Positions 1-5,342 of a stretch of DNA of 5,778 nucleotides are shown here, piece after piece (within the stretch, counting starts at the first letter, position 1; every line of letters starts with the position of its first letter). The translations under genes were made by a program, and so were the position numbers. The DNA lies in NCBI GenBank assembly GCA_021648185.1, contig JAKITH010000079.1:1-5778 (forward strand), in the 5' to 3' direction. The notes under the pieces are model-generated. The model saw only the letters and a list, made by a program, of their open reading frames with translations, searched no databases and was not told the DNA's origin. This DNA comes from Thiomicrorhabdus sp. (GTDB lineage Bacteria; Pseudomonadota; Gammaproteobacteria; Thiomicrospirales; Thiomicrospiraceae).

Positions 1-160
1 CTGCGCTGGTGATTCTATTGGTTTGAAGTCGCAAACTTATTTTACCAAAATGAATCAGGCACATTCTTTTTTTTAGCCATTAAACGCTAATAAACTCGCT
101 GCTTTGTAGAGTTTTGCAAGAGGCTCTATAGTACAATATTATACTTGACCCCCTATTTTT
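1..160. other. Left flank of the ISKra4 element, no clear gene
   Basis: No gene can be identified here. A plus-strand frame is open from base 2 to a TAG at 74-76 and reads 24 residues ending ...TKMNQAHSFF; it could be the tail of a gene entering from the left, but I do not recognise it. On the minus strand an ATG at 80-78 begins MAKKKNVPDSFW and stops after 12 codons. Bases 109-126 read, on the minus strand, GAGCCTCTTGCAAAACTC, which resembles the terminal inverted repeats of some DDE insertion sequences, so another IS may end here. None of this looks like IS66 sequence, although IS66 sequence lies on the far side of the neighbouring ISKra4 element. The left part of that IS66 copy has therefore been lost or moved. 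Confidence 0.3.
114..142 (+). promoter_or_regulatory. Possible sigma-70 promoter reading into ISKra4
   Basis: TTGCAA at 114-119 (4 of 6 bases of the -35 consensus) is followed after 17 bp by TATTAT at 137-142 (5 of 6 bases of the -10 consensus). It would fire towards the ISKra4 transposase, from outside the element's inverted repeat. The call rests on spacing and base matches only; AT-rich flanks produce such matches by chance. Confidence 0.3.
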
Positions 161-180
161 GGTGTAGATCACTCACTGAC
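161..180. repeat. ISKra4 left terminal inverted repeat
   Basis: GGTGTAGATCACTCACTGAC is the exact reverse complement of bases 1605-1624. The match stops on both sides: the inner neighbours differ and the outer neighbours (T run on the left, CC then T run on the right) do not pair. A 20-bp perfect match bracketing one transposase gene is strong evidence for IS termini. Confidence 0.85.
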
Positions 181-372
181 AAAATTTATAAACGAGAATC
201 CAAATTTTACTTTATAAAATATCATCGCCAAGGGATTAAATATAAAGAAAAGCAGTCACTTTTCAGGTACATTTGCATGTGCTAACAAAACAAATGGAAA
301 AGGACTGCCTAAATACCACTTTCTCACGCCCTCGAACAAACATCAAATTTTTCTGATATTGCGTTAAACAAT

Positions 373-1575
373 TTGCGTTCTGCTATTGAATCTAAAATCA
401 AACAGGCAGAACAAGGAGCGAGATTTGAACAAATAGAAAAAGAGATACACGCGGCGTTCATCGAGGCAGAACGTGCCGTACTGAGTGAGGCACTTGAGAA
501 ATACGATATCGATCTGCCCACTGTGATGCTCGAAGGCAAAGAATATCGCCAAGTCGTTCGTTGTGAGCAAACCTACACCAGCGCGGTAGGGTCGATAAGA
601 GTAGAGCGCTCGCTCTATCGACACAAAAGCGGTAGCCCTAGCATTTGTCCATTAGAGTTGCGTACAGGCATCGTTGAAGGCAACAGGACTCCCATAGCGG
701 CTAAGCAAGCTCTTTTGCTTGTCTCGCAACTCACCCCTTATGAGACGGCTCATTTATTGGGTGAGCTTGGTGCTATGCAGCCGTCAAAAAGCAGCTTGGA
801 TCGATTACCTAAAAAATTAAGTCACCGGTGGGAAGCGAGGCGTGAAAGCTTTGAACAATCATTGCGACAACAATTTGAAGTTCCAGAGGACGCCGTCACC
901 GTAGCGGTCTCCCTAGATGGTGTATTGGTACCGATGCAAGGCGGTGTGGTTATGCCCGGCGACTCTCGGTATGAAGAAGCAAGCTGCGGCACATTAACCT
1001 ATTACGATAGGGAAGGGGAACTGTTAGCCACTCGGCGTTACGGCTGTATGCCCGAGCACAAAAAGCGTACCTTAAAAGACTTTCTTGAGAAAGAGGTGAG
1101 CTACGCGCTTAATTGTCGCCAAAATTTGCAGCTTGTAAAAGTAGCGGACGGCGCAAAAGATAATTGGACATTTCTGGATGGCATTTTGCCTGATGGAGAA
1201 TCTGTTTTAGATTTCTATCATGCGGCAGAACATTTAAAAAAAGCATTTGAAATTGTCTATGGCGTAAAAGCTATTAAAGCAAGTACTGAGTTTTCGAAAT
1301 ACCGATCTATCTTGCGGCACGATAAAAAAGGAATCGATAAGATCATCGCACATTTGGGTTATTTATTGAAAAAGAACCCGATAAAAATCACGTTGCAAAC
1401 AGAAATAAACTATTTTAAAAACAATAAACAACGTTGCAGGTATGCGGCAATAGCGGATGCTAATTTTCCAATAGGATCCGGGATTGTAGAAGCGACCTGT
1501 AAAACGCTGGTGTCTCAACGTTTAAAACGTTCAGTGCTGTGTATTGCGTGGAAGTGCAATTGCCAAAAAACGTGA
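373..1575 (+). pseudogene. ISKra4-family DDE transposase, C-terminally deleted
   Basis: This gene encodes the cut-and-paste transposase of the surrounding ISKra4 element. An N-terminal helical region (about residues 1-45) and a VERSLYR segment (about 78-84) precede an RNase H-like core. Candidate catalytic residues are D182 (SLDGVLVPMQGG), D259 (KVADGAKDNW) and E373 (PIGSGIVEATCK); the DFYHAAEHL motif at 280-288 is also present. After QRLKRS (383-388) the normal family ending is replaced by 13 unrelated residues and a stop. A second frame, open from 1536 to a stop at 1614-1616 inside the right inverted repeat, reads VQLPKNVIEFPRKYRK, which looks like the true C-terminus. A deletion of perhaps 100 bp with a frame change is inferred. 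At the 5' end the only start in frame is TTG at 373, yet homologous-looking sequence (LSHALEQTSNFSDIAL) continues upstream, and an ATG at 294 lies in another frame, so a 5' frameshift near 310-325 is likely. The protein is probably inactive. Confidence 0.85.
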
Positions 1576-1604
1576 TCGAATTTCCCAGAAAATATCGAAA
1601 AACA

Positions 1605-1624
1605 GTCAGTGAGTGATCTACACC
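1605..1624. repeat. ISKra4 right terminal inverted repeat
   Basis: This is the exact reverse complement of bases 161-180. The frame that probably encoded the original transposase C-terminus ends at a TGA (1614-1616) within this repeat, which is common in compact insertion sequences. IS66 tnpA sequence begins directly after it. Confidence 0.85.
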
Positions 1625-1684
1625 CCTTTTTACGTTGTTCTCAATCTGGGCGATGGCCTGTCACTGACATTGAGCCATTCTTAA
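1625..1684 (+). pseudogene. IS66 tnpA (OrfA), C-terminal remnant
   Basis: Just after the ISKra4 repeat one frame reads PFYVVLNLGDGLSLTLSHS and ends at TAA 1682-1684. That stop overlaps the ATG of tnpB (TAATG), the kind of stop-start overlap expected for translationally coupled IS66 tnpA and tnpB. The identification rests on position and overlap more than on the short, poorly conserved peptide. The rest of the gene was cut away by the ISKra4 insertion and later loss. TnpA is an accessory protein needed for IS66 transposition. Confidence 0.55.
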
Positions 1685-2031
1685 TGTTTCTCCCCGAAGC
1701 CGATATTCGTATTTGGTTGTGTACCCAGCCCACGGACATGCGCAAGTCATTTAATGGCCTGAGCGTCCTGGTCAAAAGCCAGCTAGAAGAAGACCCTCTT
1801 AGCGGTCAGCTGTTTGCCTTCATTAACAAACGCAAAACGCAAATGAAAGTCCTGTACTTTGATCGCACAGGCTACTGTATCTGGGCAAAGCGCTTAGAGC
1901 AGGGGCAATTTAATTTTCAATCAAACAGTGAGGGTAAAAAGCTATTGAGCTGGATGCAATTAAAACTGCTATTGGAGGGAATAAAAATAGAAAAACAACG
2001 ACAATATAAGCGCTATGATCACAAAAGATAA
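1684..2031 (+). CDS. tnpB: IS66 family accessory protein TnpB
   Basis: TnpB (the 'Orf2' protein) is a small accessory protein required with TnpA and TnpC for IS66 transposition; its biochemical role is not well defined. The 115 residues match the usual family length. Hallmarks are the start MFLPEADIRIWLCTQPTDMRKSFNGL (residues 1-26), DPLSGQLFAFINKRK (37-51) and LYFDRTGYCIWAKRLEQGQF (57-76). The reading frame stays open back to a GTG at 1609, but that would begin inside the ISKra4 repeat and add 25 unrelated residues, so ATG 1684 is chosen; it overlaps the tnpA stop. No strong ribosome binding site is visible, consistent with translational coupling to tnpA. This is the only intact gene of the IS66 element; after the ISKra4 insertion it lacks its original promoter. 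Confidence 0.92.
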   Translation: MFLPEADIRIWLCTQPTDMRKSFNGLSVLVKSQLEEDPLSGQLFAFINKRKTQMKVLYFDRTGYCIWAKRLEQGQFNFQSNSEGKKLLSWMQLKLLLEGIKIEKQRQYKRYDHKR

Positions 2032-2050
2032 GGTGTATCGAGTATAATCC

Positions 2051-3408
2051 ATGGCCATGGAAAGCCCCGAATATGCCACCGATGAAACAACAAACAATAC
2101 TTCTTTGTTAGAGGCAGAGAATGGATTATTGCGTGACGAAGTTCAGCACTTAAAACACCGTGTCGCCTGGTTCGAAAAACAACTGTTTGGCCAGAAGTCT
2201 GAAAAACGCCTTATAGACAACCCTCTTCAACAAAGCTTACTGGGTGAGTCCACCGCCACCGAACCGGTTAAAGACGATAAGATCCAGGTCACATACCAGC
2301 GTGGCAAAGCCAAAAAACAACGTCCTGAAGAATGTACAACCGATACCGGCTTGCGCTTTAGTGATGACGTTCCCGTTGAAGTGATTGCGGTGACACCGGT
2401 AGAGCTTCAGGGTGAATCCGCTGGTGACTATGAGATCATTGACACCAAGGTGAGCCATAAACTGGCCCAGCGCCCCTCCAGTTATGTCGTGTTGCGCTAC
2501 GAAACTCCGGTCATCAAGCACAAAGAAACACAGGCGCTGACTACGACGGCGATGCCCGATCAAGTATTGGATAGCAGCATTGCTGATGTCAGTGTGTTGG
2601 TGGGTTTATTGGTCGATAAATTCTTATATCATTTGCCTTTGCATCGCCAACACCAGCGCATAGAGCAGGCGGGGATTAGCGTTGCCCGCTCCACGCTAAC
2701 GAATTGGGTAAAACGCGCCATTGAATTACTAAGACCGATGGTTATGCGGCCTATGCCCACTATGTTGAAAAAACAGCAGGCGTTACCCATGCTCAATGCT
2801 GGGTGCATAGCCGCAGGAAGTTTATTGAAGCGGAATCATCCAGCCCGCAGAAAATATCAGTAGCGTTGGATTTAATCGGCCAGCTCTATCAGGTGGAAAA
2901 GCAGATTCAGGAGCAACAACTGACGGGTGATAAAAAACACCAGCACCGGCTGGAGCACAGTAAGCCGCTGGTTGATGCTTTTTATAGCGGGTGTGATGAG
3001 CAATGTCAGCGCCATGACCTCACCCCGACCCACCCGCTGGCCAAGGCATTGAATTATGTTCGCGGTAGAGAAACGGAGCTCAGGGTGTTTCTGGAAAATC
3101 CGGATGTACCCATGGATACCAATCATCTTGAGCGTGCACTGCGGCCTATTCCGATGGGGCGAAAAAACTGGTTATTCTGCTGGACAGAACTGGGGGCAGA
3201 GCATGTTGGAATTATCCAAAGCCTGATTAGCACCTGTAAATTGCAGGGCATCAATCCTCACACATATTTAACGGATGTATTGCAGAAAGTCAGCGAGCAT
3301 CCTGCCAGCAAGGCGGAAGAGTTAACACCAAGGGTTTGGAAAGATAAGTTTGCGGATAGCCCCATCCGTTCGGTGCTGGATAGAAATATCTATAACGTCT
3401 CAGAATGA
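2051..3408 (+). pseudogene. tnpC: IS66 family transposase TnpC, internal deletion and frameshift
   Basis: TnpC is the DDE transposase of IS66. The first part (2051 to about 2737) holds a Leu-rich coiled coil (about residues 19-45, ending in FGQKSEKR), the linker region, and the typical FLYHLPLHRQHQRIEQAGI...STLTNWV segment, up to LLRP at about residue 229. The frame then reads unrelated residues to a stop at 2861-2863. The correct continuation is in another frame, from GAT 2737: DGYAAYAHYVEKTAGVTHAQCWVHSRRKF, onward to the conserved NHLERALRPIPMGRKNW (Glu codon 3130) and stop 3406-3408. The two parts sum to about 452 residues, against roughly 510 expected. The missing 60-75 residues hold the first catalytic Asp (the DE(T/S)P motif), while the second Asp (DGY) and the Glu remain. 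A GTG at 2803 could start the second part alone, but the product would lack the catalytic core. Start ATG 2051 lies 19 bp after tnpB; ATG 2057 is an alternative. Confidence 0.88.
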
Positions 3409-3416
3409 ACGGTTAC
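3406..3416 (+). repeat. Right terminus of the IS66 element
   Basis: TGAACGGTTAC starts with the tnpC stop codon and reads GTAACCGTTCA on the other strand; IS66-family ends typically begin with GTAA. Sequence of a cold-shock gene follows at once. The left terminus is not in the window, so the repeat cannot be confirmed by pairing. Confidence 0.5.
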
Positions 3417-3499
3417 CGTTAAGCGATGGTCAAGCAGTTGAGTATGAAGTGGGCCAAGGTGAGAAAGGACCGTGCGCTAACAACGTTGTTTCTGCTTAA
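3417..3499 (+). pseudogene. Cold-shock protein (CspA family), C-terminal fragment
   Basis: The frame ending at TAA 3497-3499 reads LSDGQAVEYEVGQGEKGPCANNVVSA. This matches the C-terminal third of CspA-type cold-shock proteins (the pattern LxxGQxVxFxVxxGxKGPxAxNV), small single-stranded nucleic-acid-binding proteins of about 70 residues. The first two-thirds, including the RNP1 and RNP2 RNA-binding motifs, are absent because the IS66 right end sits exactly at this fragment's left edge. I therefore infer that IS66 inserted into a host csp gene. Bases 3417-3424 (CGTTAAGC) would be one copy of the 8-bp target duplication usual for IS66. No start codon or ribosome site remains, so the fragment should not be expressed. 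The hairpin at 3521-3557 may be its former terminator. Confidence 0.75.
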
Positions 3500-3520
3500 A
3501 ATAGGAACATAACGAATAAG

Positions 3521-3557
3521 GATAGGTTGTGTGAGCAAAGCGAACCACAACCTTATC
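3521..3557 (+). terminator. Hairpin after the csp fragment, possible terminator
   Basis: The arms GGTTGTG (3525-3531) and CACAACC (3546-3552) pair perfectly. The stem extends by GATA/TATC with one bulged T, giving 11 bp around a 14-base loop. It lies 21 bp after the csp stop, where a terminator would be expected. No U-run follows (the flank reads ATATTGTTGG), so intrinsic termination is uncertain; it could instead be an mRNA-stabilising structure. Confidence 0.35.
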
Positions 3558-3628
3558 ATATTGTTGGACAAGCCCGAGAAAATGAGAATTCGCTTTATAT
3601 AGCAGATATATTCGGATTGGCAATTGGG

Positions 3629-3671
3629 TTTTTAACCGTCTGCCTCAAGGAAGGAAGTAGACGGTTAAAAA
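3629..3671. repeat. Perfect 13-bp-arm hairpin
   Basis: TTTTTAACCGTCT (3629-3641) and AGACGGTTAAAAA (3659-3671) are exact reverse complements around a 17-base purine-rich loop (3642-3658). The pairing ends at G/G on both outer sides. The T-rich outer arms could let it act as a terminator on either strand. Its core ACCGTCT/AGACGGT followed by TTAAAAA is also found in the IS200 right-end hairpin at 4692-4720, so it could be a relic of a related element. Confidence 0.6.
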
Positions 3672-3673
3672 GG

Positions 3674-3699
3674 CAAGAATAAAATGCGTTTTATTCTTG
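3674..3699. repeat. Perfect 11-bp-arm hairpin, adjacent to the previous one
   Basis: CAAGAATAAAA (3674-3684) and TTTTATTCTTG (3689-3699) pair perfectly around a TGCG tetraloop. Only two bases separate it from the 13-bp hairpin. It is AT-rich and has no T-run beyond the stem. Its function is unknown; back-to-back terminators or the end of a degraded element are possibilities. Confidence 0.55.
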
Positions 3700-3856
3700 A
3701 AATTAATGGATGAAAAGTCGCTTTATTATCGACAAATGCCTTTTTATGTCAGAATTAGACAAAGGGGTATCCTCAGCGTCAACACTGACAAAAAATAAAA
3801 TACGATAAAACGTTAACGCTTTACATAAAAGTCACCTCTTACAAAAAAGCCAAATC

Positions 3857-4672
3857 TCAAGGGTCAGAAAAATTGGGTAATAAATTCAAACCCGGGTCTA
3901 AACGAGTTGCCACAATTGTCATAGAGCCACCACATTTAGGGCAGGAGAAACTTGCTCTACCCAAGTCTGATTGAGTTTCGGAAGGAAGAAAACAGCGCAA
4001 AATCACTTGCAGAATTCTCACTTGTTTCTTGCAGTTTCCGTGTAAAAAACCAAAATCTCTGGCTCGCCGAAACCCCCGCGGCAAGACATGTTTTAGTAAT
4101 AGCCACAAAAAATCCCCGCCCGCTAATGTTCGTTTTTGAATAAGCCCTTTGTTGTTTTTATAAGAAAACGTCACTTGGCCCGATTTATTCTCAATAATGT
4201 TTTTCTCAGGTAAAACCCCGCGATAAAGATACTTACCCAAATACGTTAACGCTCGATTTCCATGGCCAACATGTTGACAATTGACAACCCAGTGACTTGG
4301 TATGGTGTCTTTTACTGACAAATCGTTTTTCTTAATGGCATCGATCCATTTAGCATGAAATACCTTCGCTAAACTATCCTGATGAAAAAGAAAATCCCCC
4401 TCCTTTTTGCGCCACACCAAACGTGTTTTATCAATCGCACCTGCCGGAATAACAAAATGCACATGGGGATGGAAATCTAACGACCGTGTATTCGTGTGTA
4501 AAACTGCAATGGCCCCCATATTACCCATCAGTTTCTTATCTCGAAGCCCGAAGGATTTTAACGTCTCCCACGCTAGCTTAAACAACAGGGTATAGACTAA
4601 TACTGCTTCTTTAAGGAAAAAACACAGCGAAATCATATCGATATAAAAAGTTAAGGTTAAACTCTTACCCAT
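3857..4672 (-). pseudogene. IS91-family (Y2 rolling-circle) transposase, N-terminally truncated
   Basis: IS91-type transposases are HUH nucleases that nick one strand using two tyrosines and move elements by rolling-circle transposition. The 271 residues contain LAWETLKSFG (33-42), a VLHTNTR...LDFHPHVHFVIPAGAI block (57-80) with the HUH metal-binding pair H70 and H72, and NRALTYLGKYLYRG (139-152) with the two candidate tyrosines Y144 and Y148. These are followed by LLKHVLPRGFRRARDFGFL (192-210) and a C-terminal CPKCGG (244-249). Family members are usually about 100 residues or more longer at the N-terminus, where a Cys-rich zinc-binding domain precedes this core. That part is absent, and the first 20 or so residues here match the family poorly. 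The ATG at 4672 lies about 20 bp from the IS200 structured right end, so insertion of IS200 or a linked deletion probably removed the start. The catalytic motifs are intact, but the protein is likely non-functional. Confidence 0.85.
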
Positions 4673-4691
4673 ATTCAGATAGACTTAACAA

Positions 4692-4712
4692 CCACCGTCT
4701 ACAAGACGGTGG
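4692..4712. repeat. IS200 right-end subterminal hairpin
   Basis: CCACCGTCT (4692-4700) and AGACGGTGG (4704-4712) pair perfectly over 9 bp around a 3-base loop. The position, just inside the element's end downstream of tnpA, and the similarity to the other end indicate the structure recognised by TnpA during single-strand transposition. Confidence 0.7.
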
Positions 4713-4721
4713 GTTAAAAAC

Positions 4722-4758
4722 TGCGGACTGAAAGTCCAGCATTCCGGCTAAAGCCAGC
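4722..4758. repeat. Two mini-hairpins between the IS200 end and tnpA
   Basis: TGCGGACT/AGTCC(A)GCA at 4722-4741 forms a stem with a GAA loop and one bulge, and GGCT/AGCC at 4746-4755 forms a tiny second stem. Both carry the motif CT(A/G)AAAG at their tips, as do the hairpins at the other end of the element. They lie just past the tnpA stop and could form in its mRNA or in single-stranded element DNA. Confidence 0.45.
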
Positions 4759-4763
4759 AAACA

Positions 4764-5189
4764 TCATTCAATATCGAAATTATCAACCGGCTTTCGCTCA
4801 AAATGATGCTCCAAATATTCCAATATCATGTCTTTCGACAATTCACCTGCGGTGACACAAAAATATCCTCTAGCCCAAAAATGCTGGCCCCAATACCTTT
4901 TTTTCAAATGAGGGAATTCTTGAAATAGCTTGGTTGAACTTCTTCCTTTTACTCGTCTCATGATATCGGATGGTGAGATATGTGGCGGAGCAGAAACCAG
5001 TAGATGAACATGATCCTTACTAACCACGCCACGTAAAATTTCAATTTCCAAATACTCGCACGTTTGACGTACAAGCTCCCTAACTCTCAACCCTACATCA
5101 CCCGTTAAAATCTGATACCGATATTTGGTAACCCAAACAAAATGGTACTCGATTTTATACTTCGTATGTGAACCTTGCCGATATTTCAT
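4764..5189 (-). CDS. tnpA: IS200/IS605 family transposase TnpA (Y1 HUH)
   Basis: TnpA is a small dimeric HUH endonuclease that excises and inserts the element as single-stranded DNA, cutting with one tyrosine to form a covalent 5'-phosphotyrosine link. The 141-residue length is typical of the family. Visible hallmarks are the opening strand YKIEYHFVWVTKYRYQIL (11-28), the HUH motif H60-V-H62 (KDHVHLLVSAPP), SPSDIMRRVKGRSS (72-85), WGQHFWARGYFCVT (100-113), and the catalytic Y125 in ILEYLEHH on the last helix. No residue is missing and no frame is broken, so the enzyme may be active. ATG 5189 gives the canonical MKYRQGSHTKYKIEYHFVWV start. No Shine-Dalgarno sequence precedes it; a TATAAT-like box on the minus strand at 5202-5197 lies so close that translation might be leaderless or very weak, in line with the tight repression known for IS200. 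Confidence 0.95.
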   Translation of the reverse strand: MKYRQGSHTKYKIEYHFVWVTKYRYQILTGDVGLRVRELVRQTCEYLEIEILRGVVSKDHVHLLVSAPPHISPSDIMRRVKGRSSTKLFQEFPHLKKRYWGQHFWARGYFCVTAGELSKDMILEYLEHHFERKPVDNFDIE

Positions 5190-5213
5190 GCTTTACATTA
5201 TAAAATCAACTGC

Positions 5214-5244
5214 TAGCTTAAAGCTACCCGTCTAAAGACGAGGG
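5214..5244. repeat. IS200 left-end hairpins upstream of tnpA
   Basis: Two adjacent structures lie upstream of tnpA: TAGCTT/AAGCTA (5214-5219 and 5221-5226), and CCCGTCT/AGACG-A-GGG (5227-5244) with one bulged A. The second resembles the right-end hairpin in both core and flank and is the likely TnpA recognition site. The first sits about 25 bp ahead of the tnpA start and might reduce read-through transcription or translation. Confidence 0.6.
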
Positions 5245-5278
5245 TTTAAACCTCAAGCTCGGACGAATTAACTCGGAT

Positions 5279-5342
5279 CATTTACAGCGTTGTTTAAGTT
5301 GTGCTAAAAAATCCTAGCACAACTTAAACAACGCTGTAAATG
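5279..5342. repeat. Perfect 28-bp-arm palindrome
   Basis: Bases 5279-5306 and 5315-5342 are exact reverse complements, separated by an 8-base loop (AAAAATCC). The arms begin CATTTACAGCGTTG and end GTTGTGCTA. Partial pairing continues outside (AAC-T-CGG against CCGGTT) with mismatches and a bulge. There is no T-run after either arm, so it is not a standard intrinsic terminator. It lies about 20-35 bp outside the structured left end of IS200 and contains no coding sequence. It could be a small palindromic repeat family or MITE, a folded RNA, or a protein-binding site. Confidence 0.75.

Larger units (their letters stand above)
161..1624 (+). mobile_element. ISKra4-family insertion sequence (degraded)
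   Basis: The element is delimited by a perfect 20-bp inverted repeat at 161-180 and 1605-1624 and contains one long plus-strand gene for an ISKra4-type DDE transposase. At 1464 bp it is near the lower end of the size range I know for the family, which fits the missing C-terminal transposase sequence. The right end abuts the 3' end of an IS66 tnpA gene, showing insertion into an older IS66 element. No convincing target-site duplication is visible: both flanks carry a run of T (156-160 and 1627-1631), but on the right two C bases separate it from the repeat. The exact outer ends could differ from the repeat edges by a few bases. Confidence 0.8.
1625..3416 (+). mobile_element. IS66-family element, left end missing
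   Basis: The region carries the IS66 gene order tnpA (tail only), tnpB, tnpC on one strand, with a terminus-like sequence directly after the tnpC stop. The left part, comprising most of tnpA and the left inverted repeat, is replaced by the ISKra4 element and is not found to its left in this window. The right boundary is set at 3416 because cold-shock gene coding sequence begins immediately after it. With tnpA and tnpC both broken, the element cannot move by itself. Confidence 0.8.
3500..3856. other. Structured intergenic region between IS66/csp and IS91
   Basis: Apart from the three hairpins listed separately I see no convincing gene. An ATG at 3706 opens a 30-residue frame (MDEKSLYYRQMPFYVRIRQ..., stop 3796-3798), but it has no ribosome binding site and I do not recognise it. 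Shorter symmetry is present: GTCA/TGAC at about 3779-3789 and the palindrome CGTTAACG at 3812-3819. The region lies on the 3' side of the IS91 transposase, where one end of a rolling-circle element would be expected, but no characterised IS91 end could be recognised. Confidence 0.4.
4681..5262 (-). mobile_element. IS200/IS605-type element carrying only tnpA
   Basis: A single Y1 transposase gene is flanked on each side by subterminal hairpins with related sequence: 4692-4712 downstream of tnpA and 5227-5244 upstream. Both share a CCGTCT...AGACG core and continue into GGGTT(T/A)AAA. Such hairpins are bound by TnpA as single-stranded DNA in this superfamily. No tnpB (RNA-guided nuclease) gene is present, so this is the short IS200-like form. 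The outer ends are approximate: the cleavage sites are short tetra- or pentanucleotides that cannot be fixed without an empty-site sequence. The element lies against the 5' edge of the truncated IS91 gene. Confidence 0.75.

Noticed and set aside
1609..1683. Upstream GTG start for tnpB at 1609
   Set aside because: It lies inside the ISKra4 inverted repeat and adds 25 residues foreign to TnpB; ATG 1684 gives the normal family start and overlaps the tnpA stop.
2237..2563. Minus-strand open frame of 108 codons inside tnpC
   Set aside because: It lies wholly opposite well-conserved TnpC coding sequence and shows no domain; it is a shadow frame.
4764..5342. RAYT/REP system (TnpA-REP with palindromic REP units)
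   Set aside because: The transposase has the length and motifs of ordinary IS200 TnpA, its own element ends are present, and only one long palindrome is visible rather than a set of short REP repeats.
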